The notes below the pieces were generated by a model. The model was not told where the DNA came from and did no database searches. It was given only the letters and a program-made list of their open reading frames with translations. Below, in pieces: positions 1-10,651 of a stretch of DNA of 64,000 nt (within the stretch, counting starts at the first letter, position 1; every line of letters starts with the position of its first letter). The stretch is taken from the NCBI GenBank assembly GCA_039090855.1, contig CM076991.1:101630021-101694020 (forward strand), given 5' to 3'. Origin of the DNA: Macrothele yani (taxonomy: Eukaryota; Arthropoda; Arachnida; Araneae; Macrothelidae). A program made the position numbers and the translations under genes.

Positions 1-171
1 GCAAGCTGTGATTGCACAGAAAAGGGGGACAAACACGTTATTAGGTAGGTGTTCCGACAGCAAAGGCAACTGACACTACATTGACAAAAGTCACCGGACA
101 CCCCTTCAAAAGCAAATGAACGGATCCACTGCGTTGTTAAGATGCGCGGTGCAGCTGCGAACGGTATAAAA

Positions 172-608
172 CACAAAAAAATAATTCGAAGCTCTCGAAG
201 CACGGTTATTTTTCTGGAGCAGCCAAAGTACACACACCACATTTTAAATTTCCTTTTCAAAAACGCAGGATCTAAAAAATGTCTTTATTTACAATTTAAA
301 AATATAGTAGATAAAAGCTCTGGCGAGCACTTTTGCGACTATGGCCGCATCATCAGGCCGATGAGTGAAATCAGATTAGAACGGCACAAGGTTAAATAGT
401 GACAGATAAGAGCACAAGTATCACACATTATGTAAATGAAGACATAAATCATTGCCATTCACTACAATTATTGTTAAAAGTCCGTTTTTTTAAAAAGGAA
501 ATTTAAAATGTGGTTTGTGTGCTTTGGCTGCTCCAGAAAAGTTACCGTGCATCGACAGCTTTGAATTCTTCTTGTTTACAACTCAGCACGAAATACTTTT
601 AATTCTTA
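172..608. mobile_element. Nested non-autonomous inverted-repeat element
   Basis: Two arms of about 85 bases face each other: 183-262 (key part TTTCTGGAGCAGCCAAAG) and 493-576 (CTTTGGCTGCTCCAGAAAA). The insert is bracketed by a 9-base direct repeat GGTATAAAA at 163-171 and 609-617, and is absent from the sister Tc1A copy at 27869. About 32 bases lie outside the right arm but inside the duplication, so the arms are not strictly terminal. No coding sequence is visible. It could be a hAT- or MULE-type MITE; the asymmetric tail and an internal hammerhead-like motif (330-356, minus) also allow a Penelope-derived element. Confidence 0.7.
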
Positions 609-667
609 GGTATAAAAACAAACCTGCAGGTGACCGCGATCATATCGCACTGTGAGGTTGAGTGAAA

Positions 668-1695
668 ATGTCTCGGCGGGAGAGAACTGACTTCGAGAAA
701 GGAAAGATTGTTGGGTGTTATATTAGTGGGTTGTCAATAAGAAAAACGGAGAGGCGTTTAAACATACCCAAGTCAACTGTTTTGGATGTACTGAATAAGT
801 GGAAGACACATGGCGTGCCTGAAGCAGCAAAACGTACCGGAAGACCAAAGAAAATCAGTGATAGAGGACGTCGAAACCTCAGAGGAATCGTTACAGCTAA
901 TCGACGGAGTACTGCACAAGACCTCAGTGTACAGGTGAGTAAAAATGCTGGAACCTTGATATGTACACGTACCATTCGCAGAGAACTTCATTCCATGAGT
1001 TACCGTGGTCGTGCGGCTGCTCATAAGCCTTTCATCTCCACTCTGAATGCAACTCGTTGTTTAGCATGGTGTAAAGAACATTTATCGTGGACCGTAGATC
1101 AATGGAAACGGGTCCTATGGACTGATGAATCCAGATGTACGATCCATCAGTCTGATGGCCGTGTGTGGGTATGGCGGCAGCCGGGGAACGCTATTTATCA
1201 CAGTGTACTGTTCCTACGGTGAAGTTTGGAGCTGGTAGTGTACTCGTGTGAGGGTGTGTTTCGTGGTATGGTCCCGGCCCATTGGGTATCGTGGACAAAC
1301 CTGTTAACTAGCACGTCTACCTCGATATTCTGGACAATTATGCCCTGCCAATTCTGTGGCAATACTATGGAACCGAGCCTTGTCGGTACCAGCAGAATAA
1401 TGCACCGAGCCATAAAGCAGGGACTGTTACGGCTTGGTTTGACAATAATTCCATATCGTGTGTGAACTGGTCAGTACAAAGCCCTGATCTTAATCCCATG
1501 GAGCACCTATTAGATGAATTAGAGCGTCGCATAAGAAGTTTGGATCTAAAGCCTACTACTAAGCAACAGTTAGTAGCAGCATTATGTACTGAATGGAAGC
1601 GCATACCTATCGCTGTGTTCCAAAACCTTGTCGAAAGCATGTCTCGAAGGGTGAGTAAATGCATTAAAGCCAAAGATAGACCGAGACCGCACTAA
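668..1695 (+). pseudogene. Tc1 transposase, inactivated
   Basis: Remnant of a DDE transposase that would cut and rejoin its own termini at TA targets. The start is the ATG at 668 (SRRERTDFEKG follows); a GTG two codons upstream is not needed. Residues 1-110 form the paired-like helix-turn-helix region with a GRPKK hook. The first catalytic Asp is in WTDES. A frameshift near 1195-1205 moves the rest to another frame, which also holds TGA and TAG stops near 1250 and 1308. The second catalytic Asp has become Asn (QQNNAPSH, about 1392). The third acidic site survives in SPDLNPMEHLLDELERR (about 1484), though the usual Trp is Leu. Ends with TAA at 1695. Clearly a pseudogene. Confidence 0.9.
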
Positions 1696-1764
1696 TGTAT
1701 GTCGATAAACGCTATGTTGTGTTTCTCTTATAGGTGTTCGGTGACTTTTGTCAATATAGTGTAT

Positions 1765-1885
1765 GACGTAACTGTCAAGACGGCAAAGTTGCAGCGACAA
1801 ACTCCGTCGGTGTAGCTTAATTTGAAAAACATTCGGCTCCGGAGCAAAAGGATGAGAGTTCGATTCACGCCAGCGGTAAAATTGC
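1765..1885 (+). repeat. Degraded tRNA-headed repeat, family D
   Basis: Shares GTCAAGACGGCAAAGTTGCA, then CGTCGGTGTAGCTTA and GGCTCCGGAGCAA, with the family D copies at 7739, 9785, 45795 and 48365. The tRNA-like A-box and anticodon-arm region is recognisable, and a box-B-like GAGTTCGATTC follows. It begins directly at the right edge of the Tc1A element. Too degraded to set its 3' end. Confidence 0.5.
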
Positions 1886-3689
1886 TTTTAAGATACATGA
1901 TTGAAAATAGGAAGAAGGTGAGACGAAATCAGATACTGAGTTCTGTTTCTGTAAAGCATTTTGTGACGGGAACGGATCTGCGTTCGCATTTGAAAAAAAA
2001 AAAAAAGAAAAAAAAAAAGACAACAATAAATCACACATCATGACATGTTAAAGATCTCCCTGCTACCCACACTTCGAAAATCTCATGTGAATGGTACGAA
2101 TCCATTCAGAACATTTCGCCTCTTTTATCTGATCCGTGTTACGCGTAAGATGAATGCGGAGCAACATTTTTTTCTCTCTTTCTCTCGGTTTGCTTTAATT
2201 GCGTTGTTTTCGGTTTATTATTTTCCGAAAGTACTCCAAGCGATAATGTGAAAAAATGCGCATTGCGTTTACCTCATTCAATGCACTGTTCTTTTCTTTC
2301 GTTAGATTCCCTCGCACAACTCCAGCCAACCCTCGTTTTCCATTCATTTACTTGTTTTTCGCGTTCAGGGTCATTAAGCATCTAGCATCTACCCCTCAGT
2401 TGCCCTGATGATTTTCTTCAGAGCCTTTTGGGTATGTTTCTCTTTCTCTGTTTAATCTCTTTCTTTGACTCCTCAGAGCACAGAATTTCCCTGACGTATT
2501 TACCCGTCTCGTCTTGCGTTCCTTCAACGAACACTTGGCCCCCTCTGCTTAAATCGCGGAATACATTTGATGATGAGTTTTTGCGGCGGATTGAGTCAAC
2601 CGTCTATCCTTTGCGACAGAATAGCGACCTACAGAAACAACCGCGGTAGTTAAAAGACGCAGAGTTTTTAATTTTTTTCCCGTTCTCGAATCGGGGGGAA
2701 ACAGAATCAAAGAAATGAATCGTAAAATTACAAAGAAATGCTCAGTGACATGTGGCAACACCACGAAAGAAAAAAAAATAAAAAGGAGGGAGGAAAAAAA
2801 AAAAAAAAAGAATTGGACAAAATTGAATTCTTTCATTTTATTTTTATTTCTTACTTTTTCTTCTTCATTGTGGTGTTTGAAACAGAAAGTTAAACTAGAA
2901 CCCGGAGAACTCCATTTCTCACATTTCGAAAAGGAACACGTAGCGAAAAAAAAAAAAATCTTTCATATATATATATATATACCCCAGGGATGCACAGAAA
3001 AAATATCGCCGTTGCTTTTGTTTGGGAATAGATGCTGCTAGTTGCTAGTGCACGTATAGGGGAAAAACAAACATCGGACACTGGAAACACTAGTGAGAAG
3101 TGTTTCACTAAAATGTCTGAAAGCATCAGAAACACGAAGAAGTCAGATGGCATTATAAAAATGGGTTTTGTTGATTTAACCTAGATAGCACATGACGCGA
3201 GACAAAAAGCAGAAGGTTCCAGCTAAGCAAAAAAAGAGGATAGATTCTAGGAGTGTTAGAGAAATGAGGCTCAGTGGAAGACTACCGTTCGATTTATGGA
3301 ACTATTTTCACTTCCAGTCAAGTGAGAGAGGGAGAGAAGATTCGTCGATATCTTTATTTTCTTTGCTCTTCTTAATTTGCTTTGAGTTGGGTGAATCTTG
3401 AAAGTTGCTATCACAGAAAACTAAGTTAAAGGCTTTGAACGTTACTAAGGAGACAACAGATCAAAACAACGAAAGGGAGAATTTTTTTTTGTTGGGGGGT
3501 TGGGGGGGGGGGGCACAATGGTGCACATCAGGGCAACCAAGCATTGCTCAAACTCATTTAATTCATCAACGCTAAGACACTACAACCGAATCATTTTAGC
3601 AGTGTTTAACTTAAACTTTTTTTTTTTTTTTTTTTTTTTGCAGAAAAATGGTTTTATTTATTCGAAGCGAAACTTTTCAAGATTTTCTG
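1886..3689. other. Gene-free interval with purine and poly-A runs
   Basis: AT-rich sequence with A-runs near 1993-2020, 2767-2808 and 2948-2959, a short (TA)n at 2965-2980, a G-run near 3494-3514 and a T-run near 3618-3639. The short reading frames have no recognisable domain and overlap in several frames. I see no gene here. Confidence 0.5.
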
Positions 3690-3908
3690 GCCGCCCCCGT
3701 GGCGCAGTGGTATAAGCGATGGTTTCTGATCATTCGCCCGAAAGGGGTCCGGGTTCGAATCCCGGTGAGACATGGATGCTGTGTGTTGTCTTACGGCACT
3801 GGTTCTCTGCCTTCCATGGAACCAGTGACCCAAAATTAGGGACGAGCGCCTGCTTATAGCCCATTGAGTTGCTCACGGTGGTCGTTAAACCTACAATTAA
3901 AAAAAAAA
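3690..3908 (+). mobile_element. tRNA-derived SINE, family A
   Basis: Full-length short interspersed element. The head holds internal RNA polymerase III promoter boxes: A-box-like GTGGCGCAGTGGTATAAGCG (3700) and B-box GGGTTCGAATCCC (3751). A tRNA-unrelated body follows, with a diagnostic tail (TGCTTATAGCCCATTGAGTT, then CACGGTGGTCGTTAAAC) and poly-A. Near-identical direct repeats AAGATTTTCTG (3679-3689) and AAGACTTTCTG (3909-3919) are the target-site duplication. Family A also occurs at 4179, 13439(-), 19045(-), 20742, 23495(-), 30672, 42753 and 56171. Confidence 0.92.
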
Positions 3909-4178
3909 AAGACTTTCTGCTAAGTAAATATTGTATGCAAAATTATTAAAATAAATTTGCACAGCATGGATTTAAAATAGGGGGCAAAGAAAAAATTCTT
4001 TGTTATGGAAATGTACTCTGGTACCCACGAATCTACGTTTATGATATCAATATGTTTCTCTGCCATTCAAAAAGGAAGAAGGCAGAGACGGATTTAGGGC
4101 TTTACCACCCATAGGCCTAGATAAATTTGCCTCCCCTACTCCTATTTTAAATAAAGAATTTGATGGCTATAGTTTCAC

Positions 4179-4388
4179 GGCGACCACGGTGGCTGAGTGG
4201 TCTAAGTGCTGGCTTATAATCACTCGTCCATGATAGATCTAGGTTCTAATCCCGGTGAGACGTAGATGTCGCGTTTGTGTTACGAAACTGACTCTTTTCC
4301 CTTCCTGGAACCAGTGGCCCTAAATTAGGGACGGACGACTGCTTATAACACATCGAGTTGCACACGAAGATCTATAATAAAAAAAATA
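4179..4388 (+). mobile_element. tRNA-derived SINE, family A
   Basis: Second family A copy, about 270 bases after the first and in the same orientation. The A-box-like GGTGGCTGAGTGGTCTAAG is clear, while the B-box is altered to GGTTCTAATCCC, which would weaken it. The body motif CCCTAAATTAGGGACGG and the tail TGCTTATAACACATCGAG are diverged, so this copy looks older than the one at 3690. It ends in an A-rich run. Confidence 0.88.
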
Positions 4389-6661
4389 TTCATGTAGCTC
4401 ATTCGTGCGAATCCGACACAGGAATAAAACGAAATGTCAAGGAGAGGTAAGAGAGGAATGCAGCCTATTCAAAGGAAAGTACAAATAGCAGCAATTTAAG
4501 TCTTCGTTGCTGCAAAACTAAAGTTTTTCTGTTACCCGTATGTCCTCCGGAATATCGTGTAACATTGGAGGACCATGATTTCGTAGGTATGAATTTCGGA
4601 AAGAACGCCTACAAATTAGTAAGTGTGGGAAAGCAATATATTCACCAAATAATTCCTACGGTATCGCATAGTACGAGGAAATAGTTAAACGAGGAAGAGT
4701 AGTTACCAAGTAGACCATTTAGAGAGCGCGGGAATTGGGAAAGAAAATCCGAGAAGCATAATGTGGACTGGCATTCTAAGAGGATAATTATAATACATAT
4801 TTCATAATTTTTCTAAGACCTGGCTGAGCAGATTTCTTTCTTGAGGAGGAAATTCCTTATTTTTTTTCATCATTCTTTTGAATTGCTGTTTTTTTAATTT
4901 TTATTTTGCGTTCCCCGAGCTCGCCGGAATTCAAGTAAGAATACGCTCGAAACACACCCCTAGGTTAGTACACACCCCTAGGTTAGTAAAGAGAAAAACT
5001 CGGAGGTTATAACAAGCAACGCTACGAGAGTGAAATGCTCGCAATCACAGGTGGGGGCCAATTTACTGGACCACCTTCTATTATCGAAGTCACGTTTTAC
5101 GCACGCTAGCGGGGAACGAACAGGGCATATTTCTCGTAGTGGGCGTAACTGGTTGACACCAACAGAAAGAGTCACACAGGAAGCGTACGTGAAAATTCTA
5201 GGGCAGCGCGGACATCCCGCGGAGCAGTTGACAAGATAAAGGAATATTCATCTTCAAGAAAACTCCATGTTCTCAAGCCTTTGCCAACGAATCGGAGGGA
5301 TTCCCATACAGGGATGTAAACCAATGCCGAAGCGAGGAAAAGCGGCCCAACCAATAAGGGGAGAGCCATTTGGGTAGGACAGGAACACCCCCGAACCCCT
5401 TAAACATAGACGAGAGAAAAACGTTTTGAAGGGTTCTGAGCAGATATGATTTGGAGAGAACACGGAATGGAATGGTGACTGGAGATTCGGGGTGAACGCA
5501 TGCAAAAGGTTTGACAGTCTAATCGAGGATAAGATATCAGTTCTATATTTCGGGCGATCGAGAGGAGAGAGAGATGCGGTCCACTGGCATAGCTGAGAAG
5601 GACGTTTTCGCAGTTCGAGGATGTTGACACGATAGAACAATCTTTCAAGAGGCGTAAAGGGACTCACGATTATGGCAGCGAGGGCAAGATATACAATTTT
5701 ATAGCTGAGCGAAAGAGAGACACGATAGAACTTGCTATCATAGAAGTTTTAGCGACAACAGAGGTACTCGTACAAAAAACCAAACGACAGGATGAGAGAA
5801 GAAGCAGTGTGCATCCAGCAGGATCGGATGAGGTCCCAACCATAGACTTTATACCTATAAGTAATACAGGACGACAACGAATGTGATGAAAAGAAAAGAA
5901 TTTGGTGAGAAAAATTTCATAATTCCCAATATCTCGTTAGCATGATCATGATTTTGTCTCCTATACATCCTCGGTAGAAAAGATATTTTTAATCTCTTGC
6001 AAGTGCTGAATTACATAATGTGTCTTATATTTTGCGAAAGGTGAACTTTAAAATATGATTGCGAATATCAAAAAGCATAATGAACTTAAAATATATTTTG
6101 GTTTAAATTAATAGAAATCTCCACCGATCAGTGTAATAGATTTTAAGGAAACACTAATGAAAATAAATTCTGTATTTTATAATGAAATTTACCCGAGTTT
6201 CTCAAATCTTTGAAAATTCAAAATAAGTGAATCTTTGTTTATTTTAACCTGGATAATTAAGTAGAACAATCGTAAAGTTTCGATAGAGTAGCAACTCCAA
6301 GATTTTAAGAAGAAAATAACTTTTAGCATTTAGCAAGCCCAGTCGCAGGATAAAAAGACCAAATCTGACATCATGAGTTTTTTAAATTTCAAGCGGCATA
6401 TGGAAGAATATGGGTTTCCCATGTTCTCCCATATGAAACACAACGCAATGCACCCGTCAACCCTGAGCTTGGAGACCCTCAATTAGGGAACCCAACTTCA
6501 CGGTAGACACCCATAGGCGGAAGATAATAGAAGATAAAGAGTTACGAAAATTAACGGTCTTTTTAATAATTAATCCCACTGCAGCGAATAGGACGCAGCA
6601 GATGGTTCGCCCTCACATCGAGTAGGGGGTGGTAATATTTCTTATAAAAATTAATAACAAA
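4389..6661. other. Gene-free interval
   Basis: No supported gene. A short direct duplication of CACACCCCTAGGTTAGTA lies near 4953-4987. The longest reading frame (minus, 5254-5667) shows no domain or membrane segment and has alternative overlapping frames. 5900-6700 is markedly AT-rich. Confidence 0.45.
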
Positions 6662-7114
6662 ATGAAAATTTTCAAGTTTTCGGATATTATCTGACTTACC
6701 ATCCTTGTCACATTTACGCCAAAAATCGGATTGTCATCTTCAAAATTTGTATTATATGGCGTAATCCTGTATTTCTTTCATGATTTATCTGCTTCTCCGG
6801 GCAAACACGGGATAAGATTCTTAACCTCCAGATTCGCTAAACATGAATGCCGGTTGCTTCGACTAGCGAATCCTGTGATGGTTATATTCAAATTGATCGG
6901 AAACTTGAAACTTGGTCGTTCTGGGTGGTGTAGTGGTTAGCATACCCGGGCGTTTTCTGGGAGACGCGGATTCGAGTCCCGCTCCAGGACGATGAAAATT
7001 TTCAAGTTTTCGGATATTATCTGACTTACCATCCTTGTCACATTTGCGCCAAAAATCGGATTGTCATCTTCAAAATTTGTATTATATGGCGTAATCCCGT
7101 ATTCCTTTCATGAT
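6662..7114 (+). repeat. 123-bp direct repeat bracketing a tRNA-like gene
   Basis: Positions 6662-6784 and 6992-7114 are nearly identical (four or so differences), both running from ATGAAAATTTTCAAG to CCTTTCATGAT or its variant. The offset is 330 bases. The tRNA-like sequence at 6918-6990 abuts the second copy exactly, so the block could be 1.4 units of a tandem repeat whose unit includes the tRNA-like gene, or two insertions of one mobile unit. Confidence 0.85.
6918..6990 (+). tRNA. tRNA-like gene or tRNA pseudogene (73 nt)
   Basis: Folds as a cloverleaf: the acceptor stem GTTCTGG pairs over 7 bp with CCAGGAC; the D-arm region is GTGTAGTGGTTAGCA; the anticodon stem CCCGG/CTGGG closes a 7-nt loop GCGTTTT; the T arm has TTCGAGT. 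Two defects argue against function: position 33 is C rather than the nearly universal U, and the T stem has an A-C mismatch at its loop end. The anticodon by position would be GTT, but I do not trust it. It resembles the Asp/Glu tRNA class in overall sequence. Confidence 0.6.
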
Positions 7115-7738
7115 CCCGTCTATTGTTGACAAACATTCCGTACGTTTGACTTTCGTCATGCATTATTAAATACTTGTAATTAATTAGTTGCTTTGGTAGA
7201 AGTTCTTACTTTTTGCTTTTCTTCCTTCCCGTTTTTTTGTTTTTTTGTTTTTTGAGAATTTTTAATGTTTTGATACGTGGCAGCGCAAAGTCTTTTAGAC
7301 AGGATAGTGGGACGCATGCTTTGCCATAGTTTTCGTTCGTCGGCTAAGGACGCCTGTTGGCTGAAAATTAATTGGCGCTCTTTTTATCTTTTGAATATTG
7401 ATTTTGTTTGCAATTTTAGTACATACAATTCGTCGTGTCATGTTTGTTTTAATGCAGTGAAGTAATAAATAAATTCTGAATTTGAAATAAAAGCTAATTT
7501 TAGAATTCCAGCACAAGTGTGCTACGTTATTTAAAACTTTACCTGTATCGAAATTTTAATAATTGCTAAGTTTTAAGGATGTTCTGAAAAGATAAACATG
7601 TGATTATGATTCGTCAATTCGAAGAGAAAGGGGATCACGGGAATTCGGAAAGAAAATCTTGTATACAGCAGTTTTCGGACTAAATGCTAGTTTTTACTTT
7701 TATTTTAATTCGGAATTTTTCTTTCATTATTTTTATGG

Positions 7739-7885
7739 GTTTGTAACATACTGCAGAGGTGAAACAGGTGTCAAGACGACAAATCTGCAGCGATGTATTC
7801 CGTCCGTGTAGCTTAGGTGGGAGAGCAACTTACTCCGAAGTGAGGGGCCACGGGTTCGACCATCGTCACGGAAAATTTTCAAATA
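7739..7885 (+). repeat. tRNA-headed repeat, family D
   Basis: Begins with the family D leader (ACTGCAGAGGTGAAAC, then GACGACAAATCTGCAGCGAT), followed by tRNA-like CGTGTAGCTTAGGTGGGAGA, CTTACTCCGAAGTGAGG and the B-box-like CACGGGTTCGACC. The same leader plus tRNA order is seen at 9785 and 48365. The 3' part beyond the tRNA-like region is missing or unrecognisable here. Confidence 0.7.
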
Positions 7886-7967
7886 CGTGGAGATAATGCA
7901 AATATACGATGTCATCGCTCTGTCCACGTTATTTTATAAACAACGCATAGCAACTGAAAAATTGTAC

Positions 7968-8047
7968 ATCCGACACCGCTGGGATCGAACCCCAGATCTC
8001 TCGATAACTAGCCGAATGCGTTCGCTTTACGCTACGGTACCAACAAT
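7968..8047 (-). repeat. tRNA-like sequence, minus strand
   Basis: On the minus strand this reads GGTACCGTAGCGTAAAGCGA followed by GGGGTTCGATCCCAGCG, a good box B with a flanking T stem (CTGGG/CCCAG). The 5' acceptor half is less convincing. It is probably the head of an old SINE or a tRNA pseudogene; no body or tail could be matched to the other families here. Confidence 0.5.
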
Positions 8048-8221
8048 TCACAGCGACTACCACGTACTACCACTAAAATTTACCGTTCTAGGCCCGGGCC
8101 TAGTCGGCCTATTGGGAAATCAGTCTCTGGAAGAAAGTATAACGAATCTCTTATTTAGAAAAGGCAGTTGTTTCGTGAATCACCCACCGTTCACAGAGGG
8201 CGTGGCTAAAAGTCTTAACAA

Positions 8222-9108
8222 GTTAGTAAAATCATGCAATGCATTAATTATAATACGCTTTCCAACATGCCAGAAATCATTACTCAAGTTATGAAGATAA
8301 TGGCTGTGGAATAAATCTCGATCCTGTGCCCTGACCTTTGATCCCATTTCGATGATATGCTACAGAACCGGTTCCGTATACCTCCGAAATAACATGATTC
8401 AGTTTTTTCTCAATCAAAGCATTTTTACGTAAGTTATGATGCATACGGGTTATTTAATAGATTCCGCTCTTGTGTCCTAACTTTTGACCCCGTTTCGCCC
8501 ATTTTCAATAGGATTCGTTGACCCCCATTTCGCCCATTTTATAGCCAGTCCCCTACAACATACTAACATGTCATCCAAATCGAAGAATTTTTACGTAAGT
8601 TATGATGCCTAATGGCGATGGAAGGTATTCCGCTCCTCTGTCTTGACCTTTGACCCCATTTTGTCCATTTTCAATAGGGTATGTCCCCAGGTGGTGTCCT
8701 ACCACATACTAAAATGTCATCGAAATCGAACCATTTTTACGCACGTTATGGCGCATAAGGGCAATGGAATGCATCCCACTCCTATGTACTGACCTTTGAC
8801 CTCACTTCACCCGTTTTCAATAGGGTTCATTCCCAGGTGGTCCCCTGCAATATACTAAAATTTCATCAACATCGAACCATATTTGCGCAAGTTAGGACGC
8901 ATAAGGTCAACGGAATGGATCCCGCTCCTATGCCGTGACCTTTGGCCCCATTTCGTCCATTTTGAATAGGGTTCATCCCCAGATGGTCCCCTACCACATA
9001 CCAAAATTTCATCGAAATCGAACCGTTTTTTACGCGAGTTATCGTGCCGACAGACGGACGGACAAAGCTCGAGCATATACGCTTCTTCAACCTACGGTTG
9101 GAAAGCGT
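8222..9108 (-). repeat. S1 satellite element, copy a (about 147-bp monomers)
   Basis: Tandem monomers of about 147 bases built around CATCGAAATCGAACCATTTT, a TGACCTTTGACCCCATTTCG motif and CCATTTTCAATAGGGTTC; the last recurs at 8498, 8664, 8811 and 8957. The array is capped by CGACAGACGGACGGACAAAG (9047) and is bounded by a short inverted repeat: ACGCTTTCCAAC at 8255 and GTTGGAAAGCGT at 9097. Sequence outside the left repeat (TTAGTAAA to ATTATAAT) is also shared with copy b at 25441, so the true edge is near 8222. Non-coding. Confidence 0.85.
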
Positions 9109-9529
9109 AAAAAAGAGGCAACTAAGGGTAGATGTCTGTACTGGCCGGAACTGCCTGCGGATCAGGTTGAGCTTTTTTTTTCTCCTTTTTTTTTTTAACT
9201 TAGCGAACAAAGTAACAGGCCCGGCCGTGGCTACTCCCATACACTTACGGCAGGGCCAAGTCGTCCCATCTTTATATCACAATAGTAAAGAAAGGGAAAA
9301 GTCGTGTTTCCCGATTTCCTGATATGTTTAACTGTTTCGTTGACTTTATGTATTTCTATGACATAGTGCAGGGCGTGATCACATAAGCGAGGAGAGACAC
9401 TCACACTGTTTTTCCGTCTGTAAGTATGGAAATGGTAAAAACAGTTTGGGGCTTGTCGACAATAAAAAGATTCGATCCCGAGAGGGTGTGTGTTTTGTGT
9501 GAAGTTGGGAACGGGGGTATCAGCAATCG
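9109..9529. other. Gene-free interval
   Basis: Contains a T-rich run near 9172-9198 and no recognisable gene or repeat family. Reading frames here are short and overlap the neighbouring microsatellite. Confidence 0.4.
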
Positions 9530-9537
9530 GATGTGTG

Positions 9538-9602
<65 letters not shown>
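9530..9602 (+). repeat. (TG)n(GA)n compound microsatellite
   Basis: A run of TG dinucleotides with a few interruptions passes directly into a pure GA run. The apparent reading frames on both strands here are products of the dinucleotide repeat. Confidence 0.97.
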
Positions 9603-9603
<1 letters not shown>

Positions 9604-9784
9604 TGGGACGACTACTGATTGTTTCTCCTATCCGCATAGTGATTGACTTTTGTAGTGTTATACCGCTAGCTAGTTCAGAGAAAGGAAGATTTTGAACGGG
9701 TTTAGTCTTGAGGAAGTATGAGGAAGTATAACTAAGCTGTCTAAGTACGATATCTCAAACTCACCAAGTTGAAATTGCATAGTG

Positions 9785-10350
9785 TGATGTACTACATAGG
9801 TGAAAACATGCCTCAAAACAACAAATCTGCAGCGAGACATTCTCTCCGCGTAGTTCAGTTGGAACAGCGACTTACTCCGGAGCGATGGGACCCCGGGTTC
9901 GACACCACGCGCGGACAAACTTGTATGTTATGTTGGCGCCTGGACTTCCAGGATGACCCGGTTGTTAAGTTTCTCTCAATGACGGGATGTTCTTTCCACA
10001 CGGCGAGACAGGAAAAATGAAAATCCCTTCTTCAGTGCTTCGAAAAAATAAATCAGTGGGATGTTACGTTCCACACACCACATTGTCTGGGATTTCTCAA
10101 ATGCACGTTCTTCATGGGATGACTGCCTACAGCGACACATGGTCCCGGCTATCCCGTGGACCATGCCCCCCGGCCCTCTTTCGGAGGAGGGGGAGATGTG
10201 ACGTGCCTGCACCGCAGGGCACACATGAGATAAACGCAGGAAGCTGTGAGAGTACATGTCCGCGTAGCTCAGTTGGGAGAGTGACTTACTCCGGAGTGAG
10301 GAGACCCGGATTAGATGTCGATGCGGACAAACTTCTACGTTATAAAAGTT
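9785..10350 (+). repeat. Family D tRNA-headed repeat, tandem 1.2 units
   Basis: Leader at 9785, a tRNA-like head at 9845 (CGCGTAGTTCAGTTGGAACA, CTTACTCCGGAGCGA, CCCCGGGTTCGAC), a body of about 340 bases, then a second tRNA-like head at 10258 (CCGCGTAGCTCAGTTGGGAG). Spacing between heads is about 410 bases. The same head-body-head order appears on the minus strand at 29590-30105, so a tandem unit rather than chance neighbours is likely. The body includes GTGAGACAGGAAAAATGAAA-type sequence also found at 46005-46070. Confidence 0.85.
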
Positions 10351-10407
10351 AAAAATACTTTATTCACAATTAAAACGAAGGTAAGTTAAAATACTTAATA
10401 GCAAGAT

Positions 10408-10438
10408 CTTTAGAGGCTGCCTTCGGCCTCATCATCAG
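10408..10438 (-). other. Hammerhead-ribozyme-like core (degenerate)
   Basis: On the minus strand: CTGATGA, then a hairpin GAGGC/GCCTC with loop CGAAGGCA, then TAAAG in place of the canonical GAAA. This order (CUGAUGA, stem II, GAAA) is the conserved core of hammerhead ribozymes, known from Penelope-like retroelements. Stems I and III cannot be completed convincingly, so activity is doubtful. Similar cores lie at 330-356 and 14587-14614. Confidence 0.3.
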
Positions 10439-10651
10439 GATTAGTGTCACAGTATACAGCGCAAGCAAGCAATGAATACACTAAGAAACAATACCATGAT
10501 GCAACAGTCAAAAAGGTCCATGTCGCCAAACGTGGGCAGTGGGAATTCACAGGTACGCGAAAAAATAATGACAGATGTTCTACTTCCGCATTGTGAAACA
10601 CGGATTCGATAAATAGCTTCCATAGGCGTTGAACAAGACTAGGAAGATATA

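Larger units (their letters stand above)
74..1761 (+). mobile_element. Tc1-family DNA transposon (family Tc1A, copy 1)
   Basis: A Tc1-type element bounded by about 29-bp terminal inverted repeats: CACTACATTGACAAAAGTCA at 74 and its complement ending ATAGTG at 1761, followed by TA. The left TA is mutated. The 5' half of a second copy lies at 27869. Relative to that copy this one carries about 440 extra bases (172-608) between the left terminus and the transposase frame, explained by a nested element. The transposase is broken, so the copy is dead. Terminal repeats and transposase motifs make the family assignment firm. Confidence 0.9.

Noticed and set aside
1..73. Possible second Tc1A terminus (TAGGTGTTCCGACA near 46)
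   Set aside because: Only about a dozen bases match the terminus and the rest does not follow; too little to claim another copy.
5254..5667. 137-codon minus-strand frame as a host gene
   Set aside because: No domain, signal or repeat recognised, and other frames overlap it with similar length. Cannot be supported without homology or transcript data.
7887..8294. 135-codon plus-strand frame
   Set aside because: It starts in one tRNA-like repeat, crosses a second on the other strand and ends in the S1 element edge; no protein family is suggested.
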